DNA from: Prorocentrum cordatum
Taxonomy: Eukaryota; Sar; Dinophyceae; Prorocentrales; Prorocentraceae
Assembly: GCA_963575745.1 (NCBI GenBank)
Contig: CAUYUJ010016161.1
Coordinates: 50,489-114,488 of the forward strand
Length of the DNA: 64,000 nt
Direction: 5' to 3'
Both the position numbers and the translations under genes were made by a program. Positions within the stretch are counted from its first letter, which is position 1, and the number at the start of each line of letters is the position of its first letter. The notes under the pieces were generated by a model, which did no database searches, was not told where the DNA came from, and saw only the letters and a program-made list of their open reading frames with translations. This document shows, one piece after another, positions 36,401-50,600 of this stretch.

Positions 36401-39400
36401 ACAGCAAAGGTAAAAGCAAACGCGCGGTTCCCCCAGTTGCGCTCCCTGGGTGCCAAGCAAAAGCAAAACCAATGCAAAAGTGAAGGCAAGCGCGAAGGCA
36501 ACGCAAGAGCATAGCAGAGCAGAGCAGAGCATAGCATCGCATAGCGCAGCATAGCATAGCGCTGCGTCGCATAGCATCGCAAATCATATCCTAGCCTAGC
36601 CTAGTCTAGCCCAGCATAGCATTGCGCTGCATAGCATAGCATAGCGCAGCGTAGCGTAGCATCGCATCGCATATCATAGCATAGCATCGCATAGCATAGC
36701 ATAGCATAGCGCAGCACGGCATCCACTATTGCTGCTGCTATATTCTAAGCAACTTCGTAAGTGCTTCGCTGCAGTCGCTACTAATGTTGCTTTCCTAGAG
36801 GCTCCAACTCCTATGTAGGGTCGAACTGGGATAATTGTTGTCGCCCTGGGCCCACCCCCCGGGGGGGGGTCGCATCTGGTCCAGGGCCCCCACGGGGCCC
36901 CTCTCGGCCCCGCATCCGGGGCCCCGCCCGGGGCCTCCCCCGAGACCCCTCCCCCCTCCCAGCGGGGGAGGGATCAAAGGGAAGGGGCCTTCCTTCGAAT
37001 CGATTGCAACGCTGCTCAATTTCGTTTGAGCTGGCGTGCCTGGGGAGGAGAGCTTAGGGAAAAGGGGGGGGGGCCGACGGCGACGGCCCTGGCGCGCGAG
37101 GGGGAGGGCCCAGGGAAGGGGGGGGGGGGGCGACGGGACCAGGGAAGGGGGGGGGGCGCAGGGAAAGGGGGCCATGAATGACGAAGAAGACTCTGAATGA
37201 CGGAGACGACGACTCGACCGGACAAGCCCCTCACGCACGCCGACAGGGTCGGCGGATTCATAGCCCATAGGCGCCGAGGCTGTGGCGCCTAGAGTCCATC
37301 GGGAGAGCGAAGGCGGCAAGGGCTGGGCAAGTACCTTGGCGACCATGTCTACCCTTCCCCCATTGCGATTGCACGCTGCGTGGTCTGCTGCGCGCGCGTG
37401 GGCGATACTTCTATGAGTGGAAACGTGCACTAGTTCAACATGTTAAAGACGAAGCTCATCAAGTCCCCGAGCCTGCGGCGCGCGCCGACGATTTCGCGTT
37501 CTTCACGCGCCGCTTCGCGCGGCAACCCAACGGCGAGATGCGCGGGGAGGCGGGCGAGGCAGCGCAGAAGGTCCATATTATTTGCAGTTCGAAGGTTCGA
37601 CGCCAGAGAAGAAACGCGATTGACGCCAGAGAAGCACTCATCTTCATGAACGGTCATTTGAGATTTGTCGTGGCCAACGCGACAGGCCCTTCCCGAGTGT
37701 TCCGCGACGTTGCGGACTTCCAGCAGCGGGTTCCCGAGGCTGCGGCAGGCGCGCTCGACGGGGCGAACGCAGTGCTGCGCGACCACTGAGAGCGATCCAA
37801 GAAGCTGGCGATGAAGTTCGCCCGCAGAGTTGGCGTTGTCAGGGTGGCGACTGGACTCTGCGCCGACTCGAGTTTCGATCGTCAGCCCCGTGGCGGAAGT
37901 CAGTGAGGATCTGGTTCTACATGGAGAACGAAGGCACGTCTTCGGCGATGTGTTTCCATTCTCTTCGGTGGCATGGGGGCCAACTGAGATCCACGGCGCG
38001 GTGCGATCCACCCTAGATTCGAGCCGCCGAAGTTGCAGCGCTGGCAACGGGCTACGACGTCTGCGTCTACGCGCGCGCGATCTTGCTATACTTGCCGGGC
38101 GACTGCGCTGGAGATTGGATGGCTGGTAGCACAGATCCCACAGGCGTCGCTGTTCGACTGCAAGAGCTTGCGCGACGGCGTGCCCGAGGAAGGCGGCGCG
38201 CCGACCGAGCGACGAATCGCGTTCGACTTCTACGACGCGCCAGCGCCTGGAGGACGACGACCTGCCGTTGGCCAGCGCCAGCATGATGCTCGTGAACCCC
38301 TTTCGCCGAAACACTTCGGCAAGCTGGAGGCCACCCAACTAGGTGATTTCCTAGTGGCGGGCTTTGCCAGCCCGACGCTGCTGGCGGAGCAAGAGACAGA
38401 AGCGAGCCGAAGAGGCCCCGCGAAGGCCCGGTGCGCTTCTCTTGGGCCGGAGGGGTTCAGCCCTTTGGAGTTTCTACGCGTGGGCAGCTGCTGCTTGCAC
38501 GCATGCGTATCTTTTGTCCTGGGCATTCCTGTCGGCTCCGCGTCGGGCCCTTGGCGTTGATGTGCCCCTCGGGACCTGGGGCCTTTGAGGGCCCCCGACC
38601 TACGCCTATTCTTTCCTCTGCACCCGCTCCGTTCCCTCCGCGCCCGGTGCTCGCCGCCCGCGGCCGTTGCGGTTCGAGCTCGCGCCTCGAACCGAGTCGG
38701 CGACCGAGAGTGCCAGTCCCGACGCGCGCGCGCCCCCGCGCGGCCGCAGCCGCCCCAGCGATGAGTCTCCACGGTCTTGCAGGCCGCGTGCATTCAGAGA
38801 AGGGCTTCGCGAAACCCGAGACGCCTGAGAGCCCAACAGTGCTAGCGCGTCCTTCGCAGTAGGGCGACGGGGAGGGGGTAGCGGAAGAGGATGGAGTGAG
38901 GCAAGGGGGAATGAGGAGGAGCAGGGGGAGGAGGAGAAGGAGGAGTAGAACCAGTCCAATTGACCTAAAGACTCCCCGACGATGTTGCAATCATCCCTCT
39001 GTCCAAGTTCCCTCTTCATAAGCCCCTACAAGGATTCATTATCGTTGATAGAAGTGCCCCGCGCTGTTGTAAATCCTGAGATGTCCCTGAATATCATTTC
39101 TGGGATTTCGATGCCGCGAGTCAGTCTTGACGATCCTGAAGCGCGCCGGAACACCATTCCTATGATTCTAACAAGACACATCAACGTAACTGTCGCGCCT
39201 TGACTGTCCGACATCGTGCCAACCCTCCACCCGTTGGGCGGTGCAATTGGAAATCATGGAGCTTTTTTTATAAACACTTGAAACACATGTGCGCGTCGCT
39301 CAGGCGAGTGCCACATTTTGGAATGGAGCCAGCTTCCAGCCGTGAAAACCATGCATTTTGTAACACGAGTGCGCGCGGCGTCATCTAGGAACCGCCATCT

Positions 39401-41504
39401 ATCCATGAAGTTTTTTTTTTGTTTGACAGCTCTTAAACGGCTGCGCGCGTAAATAAGGACAGAGCCACCCTGTGAAAGCGGACCGTACTCTATCCGTCAA
39501 ACGTTGGCAGACTTTTAAGACGGATGCGCGCGGCGCTAGGGAACAACATTTTGAAGGCGACCCGCCCTCAATCCGTGAAGGTGCTGCAAATTTTGGGCGT
39601 CAGGATCATCAGTGTAGAAGACGTACCAGGCGAAGCGCACGGCCCGCCGTTCCGACCAGCCTCGGGGTGCGATAGGGAGGAATTGTTTTCAAGGAGAAGG
39701 AATGGAGGAGGGGGAGGAGGAAGAGGAGGAGGAGGAGGAGGAGGAGGAGGAGGAGGGCGAGGAGGAGGAGGGCGAGGGAGGAGGAGGAGGAGGGAGAAGG
39801 AGGAGGAGGAGGAGGAGGAGGAGGAGGAGGAGGAGACGGGTGGAATTAGTTAGTAGGAGAACGACAGGAGGAGGAGCGGGAAAAGCGGGCGAGGAGGAGG
39901 TCTGGAAGCGAGGCTTTGGCGCGACGGTGCACGCAAGACTGCGCCATCAGGCCGTAGGGAGGGTCCCACAGATCCCCCGCGGCGGAACTCGAGGCTGCGC
40001 CCTGGGTGCACTCGGTCGGAGGCCTCGGTGGGTGGCAGCTGGGAGGGGAGGCGAACGCCAGCGCGGAAAGCCAGTCAGCGCGTTGTTTCTTCATGGCTGT
40101 CCGAATGCTCAGTGGTTCTCCAGCAGTGGCACGCTGGTGGCCTCCTCACGGTGGCGTGCTTGGCATCGCTCGGACGTGTGCATGTTTTCTCGGCGGGGAC
40201 CATCGGGGACCATCCTGGACCAGCGGGCAAACGAAAACACGCACGAAACCGAAGCACGCAGGGGAAATAGACGTCCGAGCGACGGCAAGCGTGTCCGTGG
40301 TGCTGTTTCTGCCCACCTCTACCCCAGAAAGCGACGAACATGTCGTGTCGTGTACATTCGGTCGGAGCTTCGGGGAATGACAGCGAGGTGAACTTGGCCA
40401 GGAATTCGCGTTTGCTTTCAGCTCGTGTCGTGCGTTCGGGCGTGGCGACGCTGAGTGAGGGCGACGATGTGCCGGCGCAGCTAAAACCAAGCTGTGGAAA
40501 CAAGGTCTCCGTGTGTCTCGCGGTGTCTCGCCGTTGCTGTCTCGTGGACGTCCCGTGGTTGTCCCGCAGGCACTGCAAATCGGAACGCACACCACATGGC
40601 AATCGACAATTTGCACATCGAGATGAACATCGAAATGCAGGCCCGATTGCCATCGAACTTCCAAGTGAAATGCCCATCGAAATGATCGTCACCAGACAAA
40701 TCGACATGGGGATCGACATGCACGTCGAACTGCACACCTATATGCAAGGTACTCACCAGTTGCATTGTCCGTATCATCTAAAGGGTGGTATATGCTCTAT
40801 AGTCGCGCGTGGGTGACCAGTCGTGGCGAGCTGACGCGCCGCCTGTCCACGCACGCGAAACAGAAAGTGTATGTTTCCCCGGTCTTCGAAACACCAGATG
40901 TACGTGTGTTGAGGTCTGCCTTGTGACGCATTCAATGTGGGTGAAGCTTAGGCATGCTTGTTGAGCTGACTGCGCGTCTGCAGCTGCAGAGCCACGTGCG
41001 CTGTACATGCATCACGGATCGAGCTGCTGAGGACCGCCCTGGAGCATTCATATCTGCTGGGGCCACGGTCCTCCACCTCCTCCGCCTCCTCCTCCTCCTC
41101 CTCCCCCTCTTCCCTCCTCCTCCTCCTCCTCCTCCTCCTCCTCCTCCTCCTCCTCCTCCTCCTCCTCCTCCCCCTCCCCCCTCCCCCTTCTCGCAGCCTG
41201 GGAGGAGCGCGCCTGTGTCCTGCAGCAGATCCAGGCGCTGAAGGAGGAGGAGGCCGAGCACTACCGGCAGAAGCAGGAGGCGGCGAAGCGCCTCGTGGCC
41301 GAGGCGCCCCGGGTCGGGAAGCGAGGCCCACCCCCGCCCCAGGCCGCCCGCGGCGCGTCGCGGGGGGGCGGGGGCGGGGGCGGAGGAGGAGGAGGAGGAG
41401 NNNNNNNNNNNNNNNNNNNNNNNNNNNNNNNNNNNNNNNNNNNNNNNNNNNNNNNNNNNNNNNNNNNNNNNNNNNNNNNNNNNNNNNNNNNNNNNNNNNN
41501 ATGG

Positions 41505-41567
<63 letters not shown>

Positions 41568-41577
41568 CACGACGACC

Positions 41578-41654
<77 letters not shown>

Positions 41655-44600
41655 TTCCGCGCGCCGCGCGCCGCGCGCCGCGCGGCTCTCTCTTCGCGTC
41701 GTAAACCCAGAAACCCAGAGATCCACCGCATTGAAAAATCAAGACGCAGGTTTTTCGCAATTTTCGGCCTCAAAGTGCCCTCGCCAGGCCCCCAGAGCGT
41801 CAAAAAACGGCCCAGGATGAAAGACCGGCCCTGGGGAACGGGTCGAGACCTCAGGGGGCCCCGCCCCCCAGACCCAGACACGATGTTTGGTGTCCGTTCC
41901 GTGGGAGCCCGCGTGGCCCCTGGCGCTGTCCGACGTGGGCTTGATCTGGGCCGAATTGGAACACATGTGGCATCAGATTTGGACCGCACGTGGACCAGAT
42001 TCGCACCTGCAGGGGGGAGACGCAGAGAACGATCGGGGGGGGGAGTAAGAGCAGGAAGGGCTAGGAGGAGCAGGAGGAAGGGCCCCAAAGGCGGCCCGAA
42101 CGCGGCCCAAATGCAGGAACAGCTGGCTTCGATGCCGCCGCCCACGGCTCCCATGAACGGACATCGAAACGATGGCGTCGTAAAAACCCGACTCACACAG
42201 CTTATATGTTGATTTGGCAATCTTGTAAATCAACTTATATATCAGAGAAGTCCCCAAACCACGAAGCACGGCTCCCATGAACGGACATCGAAACGATGGC
42301 GTCGTAAAAAAAAATCAGGACGGGCGGCTTGGGGGCTATTTCTCCGGCCCCTGGGGGGGGGGGGCAGGGGGGCGCTCGCCGGGCAACAGGGACCGTCCAA
42401 AAACGACTCAGGACGAAATATGCCGGCCCCGGGGAAGGGGTCGGGACTTCTGGGAGCCGCGTCCTGCAAAACTCAGGACGTCGCACGTCCCCAGACCCCG
42501 ACGTAGTGTTTCTTCCGCTACGTCGACCCCCCCAGAGGTCCCGACCACTTCCCCCGGACCGGCTCTGCACCCCGCGTCGCTCTCTGCTGACGCTCCCGAG
42601 GCCCGGCGAGGGCCCCCGGAGGCCGAAGATTCCGGAGAACCTCGCGTCACGACTTCTCTCATGACTCGAGGGGGTCTGGGTCTGGGGACCCAGACATGCG
42701 ACGTCCTGGCTTCTTCAGGACGACGTCCCCGCAAGTCCCGACCCTCTCCCCGGGGCCGGTTTCTCCTCCTGAGTCGTTTTCTGACGCTCCCGAGGCCCCG
42801 CGAGGGCCCCCCAGGGCCGAAACTAGCGAAAAACCTCCCGTCGCGATTCTTTCACAGCGCGGGGGGGTCTGGCCCTGGGGAAGGCCGGCGCCTCCCACCA
42901 AGCGAAAAAAAAGGGCGCGGGCGGCTCCCGGGGCCGTCGCTTCGGCCTCGGGGGGGGGGGCCTTCGCCCGGCCTCCTCGGGGGCGTCGAGGCACGACTCG
43001 GGACGAGGGAGCGGTGCTGGGGAGGCGGCCTAGAGTCTAGACTTAAGTCGGGCCTGTCCCCCTACAGGGAGATGGTCGACGAAAAAAAAAAGAGATACCC
43101 CCAAAACAATCAGAAAAGAATCCAAAAATAGTCTGGGGACTGTGTTTTGAATATTGTTTGGCCTTTGTGGGGTATTTTGGGGGTATTTTGTAGTTTTCGT
43201 CGATAATATCCCCCTGTAGGGGGACACGCCCGACTTAAGTCTAGACCTCTGGGGGTCGACGTGGCGGAAACATCCCCAGACAGGATCGCGTCGTAAAAAA
43301 AATCAAGACGGGCGGCCTTTCGCTACTTTCGGCCCTGGGGGGCCCTCGCCGGGCCTCGGGACCGTCCAAAAACGACTCAGGACGAACAACCGGTCCCGGG
43401 GGAAGGGTCGGGACTTGCGGGGACGCCGGCCTGAAAAAATCAGGACGTGGCATGTCTGGGCCACGACGTCGGGGGCCTGGGCAAGCAGAAACCGTGAGAG
43501 GTTCGCATGCTCGGATCGGCGCTGTGCCCTCCTCCCTGGCTTGGCGGCGCGCAGCGGGGGGTGGGGGGAGGGGAGGAGGCTTCTCACAAGGGGGGCTGCT
43601 TCTTTAGAAGCCGCCGGCCTTACATCTACAGAGCGGGCCCGCGCCTTCTGAGGAGCAGGGGTGCTTCTAAAAAGCCTTCCCCCCTCCCCCCACCCCCCCG
43701 CGTGGCCGACTGGTGCGCGGAGCACGCCAGGGGCGGCGCCGGAGGCGCCACCAGGGGGGCCCCCAACGCCGGTCAAGATCCCCGGGGCCCACGCATCGAA
43801 AAAATGGGAGCAGCCGGATGGCTGGGTTGCGTCATGATGCAGCCCGGAGGCCCCTCAGGTCGCAACCCAGACACCCGACGTCGCGATTTTTTCGCAACGC
43901 CGACCCCCAGAGGTTTAGACCGCTTCCCCATTCATCCTGGGTCGTTTTTGATGCTCCCGAGGCCCGGCGACGGCCCCCAGAGGCCGAAAACGGCCCAAAG
44001 CCGCCCGCTCCAACCTTTCGGGAGATAAGTTACATCAAAGCAAACATGGGTGTTTCGGGCGTTTGCGAGTCGGCACTTTGGGAGTGGCGGAGCGCGCTCG
44101 GTGGCACAAAGAGAACTTCACAGAAGGCCGCAGAGACTCTGAGAAGCCCCGCCGCCTTCTGAGAAGGCCTGCTCCCCCTCCCCCTCCCCCTCCCCCTCCA
44201 CCTCCCCCTCCTCCCCCTCCTCCCCCCTCCTCCCTCATCCTCCCTCCTCCTCCCTCCTCCTCCCTCCTCCTCCTCCTCCTCCTCCTCCTCCTCCTCCTCC
44301 TCCTCCTCTCTCCTCCTCCTCCTCCTCCTCCCCCTCCTCCTCCCCCCGGGTGCGCCGCCGAATTTGGATTCTTGGCCAGAGCTCGGGTCGCCGGCGGCCC
44401 TTCGGGGCGATGCGGGCACCCCTGCAGTGCTCTCGGCGAGGCGCAGCCGCTGGGACGCATCCCGAGGGCGACGAGCCGCCAGGAAGCCACCACAGCGCCC
44501 GAAGACCTCGACCCTCGAAGCTCCCCTCGCTCGCCGCCGACAGACATGCTGCCAGCTCTCGGGGGCCTCACCCCCCATGCCTCTCGCCCTCCTTCCCAGA

Positions 44601-47600
44601 CCTCCTCGAGTCATGAAAAAATCACGACGGGAGGTTTTTCGCTATTTTCGGCCTCCGGGGGCCCTCACCGGGCCTCGGGAGCGTCAAAAAACGACTCAGG
44701 ATGCAAAGCCGGTCATGGGGAAAGGGTCGTGACCTCTGGGGGTCGACGTAATGAAAAAATCATTACGTCGGGGGTCTGGGTTGCTGGGCGCCCGACGTCC
44801 GGGACCGTGAGGGTCTCTGGCAGCTCGCTGGCGGCGCTGTAGTCCTCGATCAGTTCTGGCTCCTCGAGGCCGGGGCCAGCGGCCTCCGAGATGGGGTCCG
44901 AGCAGATGGGGTCGGAGGATTGCGCCGGATCGGCGATGCATCGGCGATGCATCGGCGATGCATCGGCGATGCACTGGCGATGCGTCGTCGACGTGGGCGA
45001 CACATCGGCGGCGTCGGCGCAAAGCAAATCGGGCTCCACATCGAGCCGCAACGCCGATGCATCGATGCGGCGCGATCCTCCGACCCCACTTACTCGGACC
45101 CCATCTGGGAGGCCTAGAGTTATGTCGGGCGTGTCCCCCTACAGGGGGATTTTCGACGAAAAACACAACATACCCCAAACATACTCCAAGAAGGCCACAA
45201 AAATACTCAAAGAATAGTCCCCAGACTATTCTTTGACTACTCTTTGGCTATTTGGGGGGTATTTGTTGTAGTGCTCGTCGTTAGTGTTCGTCGACAAGCC
45301 CCCTGTAGGGGGACAGGCCCGAATTGAGCCTCGAGGGGCGCCTGCCCGCAGCCGCGGCCTCGTGGGCCGGGGCCGCGGCCCCGCGGACCCGGGGCGCTCC
45401 TCCGCGGAGGCCCCGCGCGGAACCCGCCCCACAGGCCCGCTCGCGCTGGGAGCAAGATCCCCGACGGCCCTGACTTTGGGCCCAGACCCCCTCGAGTAAT
45501 GAAAAAATCATGACGGGAGGTTTTTCCTAATTTTCAGCCTCCGGGGGCCCTCACCGGGCCTCGGGAGCGTCAAAAAACGACTCAGGATGCAAAGCCGGTC
45601 ATGGGGAAAGGGTCGGGACCTCTGGGGGTCGACGTAATGAAAAAATCATTACGTCGGGGGTCTGGGTTTGGGTGGACTTTCCGCCTTTGGTGGACCTCCG
45701 GTTCGGTTCTGCCTCGGGGCGGTTCGGCTTCGAACGGCCCCGACTTTGGTTGACTCTGCCTCGAGCGGTTCGGTTGATCCCCGACGGCCCTGACTTTGGG
45801 TGGACTTTCCGCCTTTGGTGGACCTCCGGTTCGGTTCTGCCTCGGGACGGTTCGGTTTCGGGCGGTCGGGTTCGGGCGACCGAAGGGTTGGCGCGCAGGA
45901 TGCGTTGCCGGTGTGGCGTGCTGCGGCCGCAGGTCGAAGCACCGCAGCAGAAGAAAGAGCATGAGCAAGAGGACCTGGGGGTCCGGGGGCTGGGCCGCCC
46001 ACCCGCGAGACGCGAGGGGTGCGGGGACCGCTCTCTGGAGGGGCACGCCCTGACTTCGGGTCCGCCGTGCTCTGGCTGACGTTCCGACTTGGCGCTGCGT
46101 CGGAAAGGCACCCCCAACGATGCGAAGCGGTACGGCGGAAGTGTCCACCTCGGGGAGAGAGAGCGCGGATACTTCTGCGGAGGTGTGGCGCAAACAGCGA
46201 CGGCAAAGTGGGGCGGAAGTCGGCATCAAAGGCGCCCAGCAAGCAGGGCGGAAATGTCCGCCCTGCTTGCGAAACCCACCAGGAGTCAAGGGGCAGGTTT
46301 TTCGCTATACTCGGCCTCTGGGTGCCCCTATAGTGGGCCTCGGGACCGTCGAAGGACGACTCAGGATGACAAGCCAGTCCCGGGGAATGGGTCCGGACCT
46401 CTGGGGTCGAGTCCTGAAAAAATCACGACGTCTGGGGTCTGAGCCCCCGACGTCGTGTTTTTTTCGCAGCGCCGGCCCCCAGAGGTCTGGGCCCCGGAGG
46501 AGGAGGAGGAGGAGGAGGAGGAGGAGGAGGAGGAGGAGGAGGAGGAGGAGGAGAAGGAGGAGGAGGAGGAGGAGGATGGAGGAGAGAGGAGGAGGAGGAG
46601 GGGGAGGAGGAGGAGGAGGAGGAGGAGGAGGAGAGAGGAGGAGGAGGAGGAGGAGGAGGCGGAGGAGGAGGCGGAGGAGGAGGAGGCGCGTGCGTGCCCG
46701 CCCGCGATCTCGCTTCGTTGGGGGTATACCTTCCTCCTGGACCGGCTTGCCATCCCGAGTCGTTCCTCGGCGGCCCCGAGGCCCGGGCACGCCCCCCGAA
46801 GGGAGGAGGAGGAGGAGGAGGAGGAGGAGGAGGAGGAGGAGGAGGAGGACGAGGAGGCGGAGGAGGAGGAGGAGGAGGAGGAGGAGGAGGCGGAGGCGGA
46901 GGCGGAGGAGGAGGAGGAGGAGGAGGAGGAGGACGAGACGAGACGAGACCAATGACGAAGTCATATCAATACACACTCTCTAATTACCCTGACCACCACG
47001 GCGAACACGAGCACAAGGTAGCGCACCGCGAGCACCAGTAAGGAGTTGAAACGTCCAGCGATCACTGCTGCTTGCACTGCCCGTCGGTCTGCGGTGTTTG
47101 CTGCACTGGCGGCACTGGCTCTGTGACTGGCCCGCCCGAGGGAATCCCGAACACTGTCCAGTTGATCTGCGGCCCCGTCTCCACTGCGGCCCGCGGCGCC
47201 GCGCTGCCTGCCCAGCCCGCCGCAGCGGCCAGCGGCTGGGCAGTCATCCCCCGTAGGGGCCCTGGGGCCGCGCCCTCGGCGCCAGCAGCTGGCCCACCCA
47301 ACGGCACGGCAGCCGTGCCGAAGTGGCCGCCCTGCATGGCCCGCAGCACATCTGTCGCCGTTGACTCCTTCTCCCGCTCGCTCGCCGCCGCCTGCTCGGC
47401 CGTGGTGGCCTCCGCCTGGCTCGTGGCGGCCGCCGTCGCGATCTCCGCGCGGAGGGCTCGGACCATGTCGACGATGCTGGTCTCGCCTTCCTGCTCGACC
47501 GCGGGGTAGCGCGTCGCCGCCGCGCCCGCCGCCGCCGCGAGCTGGGGCGCGTCGCCAGGCGGACCCTCCGCCCGCTCGGCCTGGAACTCCCGCTCGGTGC

Positions 47601-50600
47601 CGGGGTCGGCCGCCTCGGAGCCGTCGGCACCCCCCGCAGCGGCGCCAGGCGCGGCCGCGGGCGCCAAAGCCGCGGCCAGGGCGGCCCCCAAGCGCGTGGG
47701 GGTGCCGCCGCGGTGACCGCGCAGCTCGGCGAACGCTGAGAGGAGCCGCTCGACAGTTCGGCCCTCGGCGCGACGATACTGCGCCCGCCGAGCCGCGGCC
47801 GACCGGTTGGGGCGACGCCGCCGCGGCACCTCCATCACGGCCCGCTGAGGAGGGGCGAGGAGGCGCGGCGGGAGGAGGGAGGGCGGCGCGGGGGGCGCCG
47901 GTGGCGCGGGCTCGCGCCGAGCCCGCAGGGCTCGGGCCGAGCTGGCGCTAGGAGGAGGAGGAGGAGGAGGAGGAGGAGGAGGAGGAGGCGAAAGAGTCGT
48001 GACGCAGCGCGGGGGGATCTCCGGGACCCGACCCCGTGCGGGGCGCGCCCGGGCGGTCGGGGCCCCGGGGCCGCGAGGGCGCGGCCGCGGGCACGTGGCC
48101 GCCGCGCGGCGCTGCGAGCTCGCGCCGCCGAGCTGCCGCGGCGTAGGCCCAGGGACGGACGGAGGGCGTGTAAGGAAGGCGGCAGGAAGCGAGGCGGTGG
48201 CCGGCAGGCAGGCTGGCCCGCCCCGAGGCTCGGGGAGGAGGAGGAGGGGAGGAGGAGGCCAGGAGGAGGAGAGGAGCGAGGAGGAAGAGGGAGGAGGCGA
48301 GGAGGAGGAGGAAGGCTGGGGGCTCTTCTCCTCCTGGTGACCTGGGGGGGCGCATCATGCTGGGCCGATGCCTCCCCAGTCTCATCGCACATCTGCTTGT
48401 TCGCAGACGTCCCCGCCCCCAATCGACCGCCACAAGCTTCGCGGCATGACTGCGCATCCCCCTCTTCGACTGTCGGAAGCATGGCAAAGCCTGCCCCGTG
48501 GCTGCTAAAATCGCCCTGTGGAAGTTGTCTTCGCCCTTCCGGGTTCAGCCCCTTGTGCTTCGCGTGCCGCGCCTCATTCCGGGCCTTGTTTTTTCCTTCC
48601 GGAGGGCCGCTTAGCACCGCCGGGACTCCGGATCCGCCCACTTGGGGCATTCGTAAGTAGGGCTTGGAATTTCCAGCTCACTGTCAACGTCTCTGATGCC
48701 TCGTTCTTACAGTATTTCGCGCTACCGAATGGCTGGCACGGCCCTTTTCCGTATCTAGGTCGTCGAGGGCGTCGTGCCCCCGTCGGCGGTTTCGGCTTCT
48801 TGATGCCCAGCCCGTATTCATCCGCGCCTTCGTGCGCTTCTGAAAGCCTTGTCTCCATCACCAAGCGCGCGTTCGAAGTCATCATCACAGGCAGTACGTG
48901 TGCACCGTTCTCGCGGCCGCGGGTGGATGATCATCTTGTTTACATGGGGCAGAGGGAAACATTTACTGAACACCTCCCCCTCCCCCCCTCGGCGGTTGAC
49001 ACGCTCGGGGGAGCTGCGGTCGACGAGCGATCATCAGCCCACCGCCCTTTCTCCACTGGGGGGAGGGGGAGGCGTCGACAGATGAATGTGGCATGAGTGC
49101 CGCTGTTTGTTTCCGAAGCCCTTACTTACTGAACACCTCGCAAACATCATCCCCGGCGTGGACCAGCGACGGGGCCGCCCGGGGAAGATGGGGTTCCGCC
49201 GCCGAGCGAGGCGGCAAGCACCGGGCACGGGCGGGGGGGCGGGATGCATGGGGATTCGGCGACCGCGCGCGAGCCGTGGACCAACGCATGCTTGCGCGCC
49301 CCCGTGGATCTACGGCGAGACGCTCACACAGGGACCACTGTGGGCTCACCACAGTTATGTGGATGACGCCGGCGGTGCACATCGGAAGGCGTATTGGTTT
49401 TTCTTCAGGTGATTCTTAGTGGAGTTCAAATGGCGCTTATCTCGCCTTCGGCGTCGCCCTCGTCCTCCGTTTTGGTCGCCTCGTGAAGAGGGGCCGAGGG
49501 GCTTTGGTTTGCGGGCTGTCCCCAAGATCAAGTTCAGGTTTGCGCGCCCCCGATGGGTTACGGGCGAGACGCTCACATTAGGGTTAAGTCGGGCCCGTCC
49601 CTCTACAGGAGGAATATTCAAAAGTAGTTAAAGAATAGTCTGGGGAGTGTATTTTTGAGCATGTTTTGATAATTTTGGAGTATTTTTGGGGTATGTTTTG
49701 TTTTTCGGCGAAAATCCCCCTGTAGGGACACGCCCGACTTCGCATTTAGGGATCGGAGGTGGATAGCCCTCCTGCCCTGACACGTCGATTGAGGAATTGG
49801 CCGTTTTCGGTTCGCGAGAGGGCGTCGCGGCCGTCGTTTTTGTGGGTCAAGGTCCGTCGGTTTCGGTCCCGGGCCGTTCTCATTAAAGGGAGGTTTGCTA
49901 AAGGGAGGTTTGTCCACCGCCGTAGGGACCACCCCGGGAGTGTATTTTTGAGCATGTGTTTGCCATTTTGGAGTATTTTTTGGGGTATTTTGTTGTTTTC
50001 CGTCGAAGATCCCCCTGCAGGGGGACACGCCCGACTTCACATTTAGGGATCGGAGGTGGATAGACCTCCTGCCCTGACACGTCGATTGAGGAATTGGCCG
50101 TTTTCGGTTCGCGAGAGGGCGTCGCGGCCGTCGTTCTTGCGGGTCCAGGCCCGTCGGTTTCCGTCCCGGGCCGTTCTCACTAGAGGGAGGTTTGCTAAAG
50201 GGAGGTTTGTCCACCGCCGCAGGGACCACCCCGGGAGTGTATTTTTGAGCATGTTTTTGCCATTTGGGAGTATTTTGGGGGTAATTTGTTGTTCTTCGTC
50301 GAAGATCCCCCTGTAGGGGGGACACGCCCGACTTAACATGTGGGGACCACCCCGAGGTTCCCGAGGGGGTCTGGCTTGCGGGCCGCCCCCCCGCGAGCAG
50401 GGTCGGGGCGCCTGCTCCTGGCCGAGGCCCGCCCTGGCCAGGCCTCAAACGCCCCGGCGCTCCTGCCCCCCGCGCCCCTCGCGGCAGCACGGCGGCTGCA
50501 CGCGGCAGGCGCAGCTTCTGCAGCGCCGTCCCCCGGAGATCCGACGCATCGAAAAAGTCGAGGGCGCGGCCTCGAGCCCTCGCCGGGCCCCGGGACCGTG

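Noticed and set aside
36845-37140. G/C homopolymer-rich stretch as a CpG-type regulatory island
   Set aside because: No transcript, motif or flanking gene supports it; such runs are common throughout this window.
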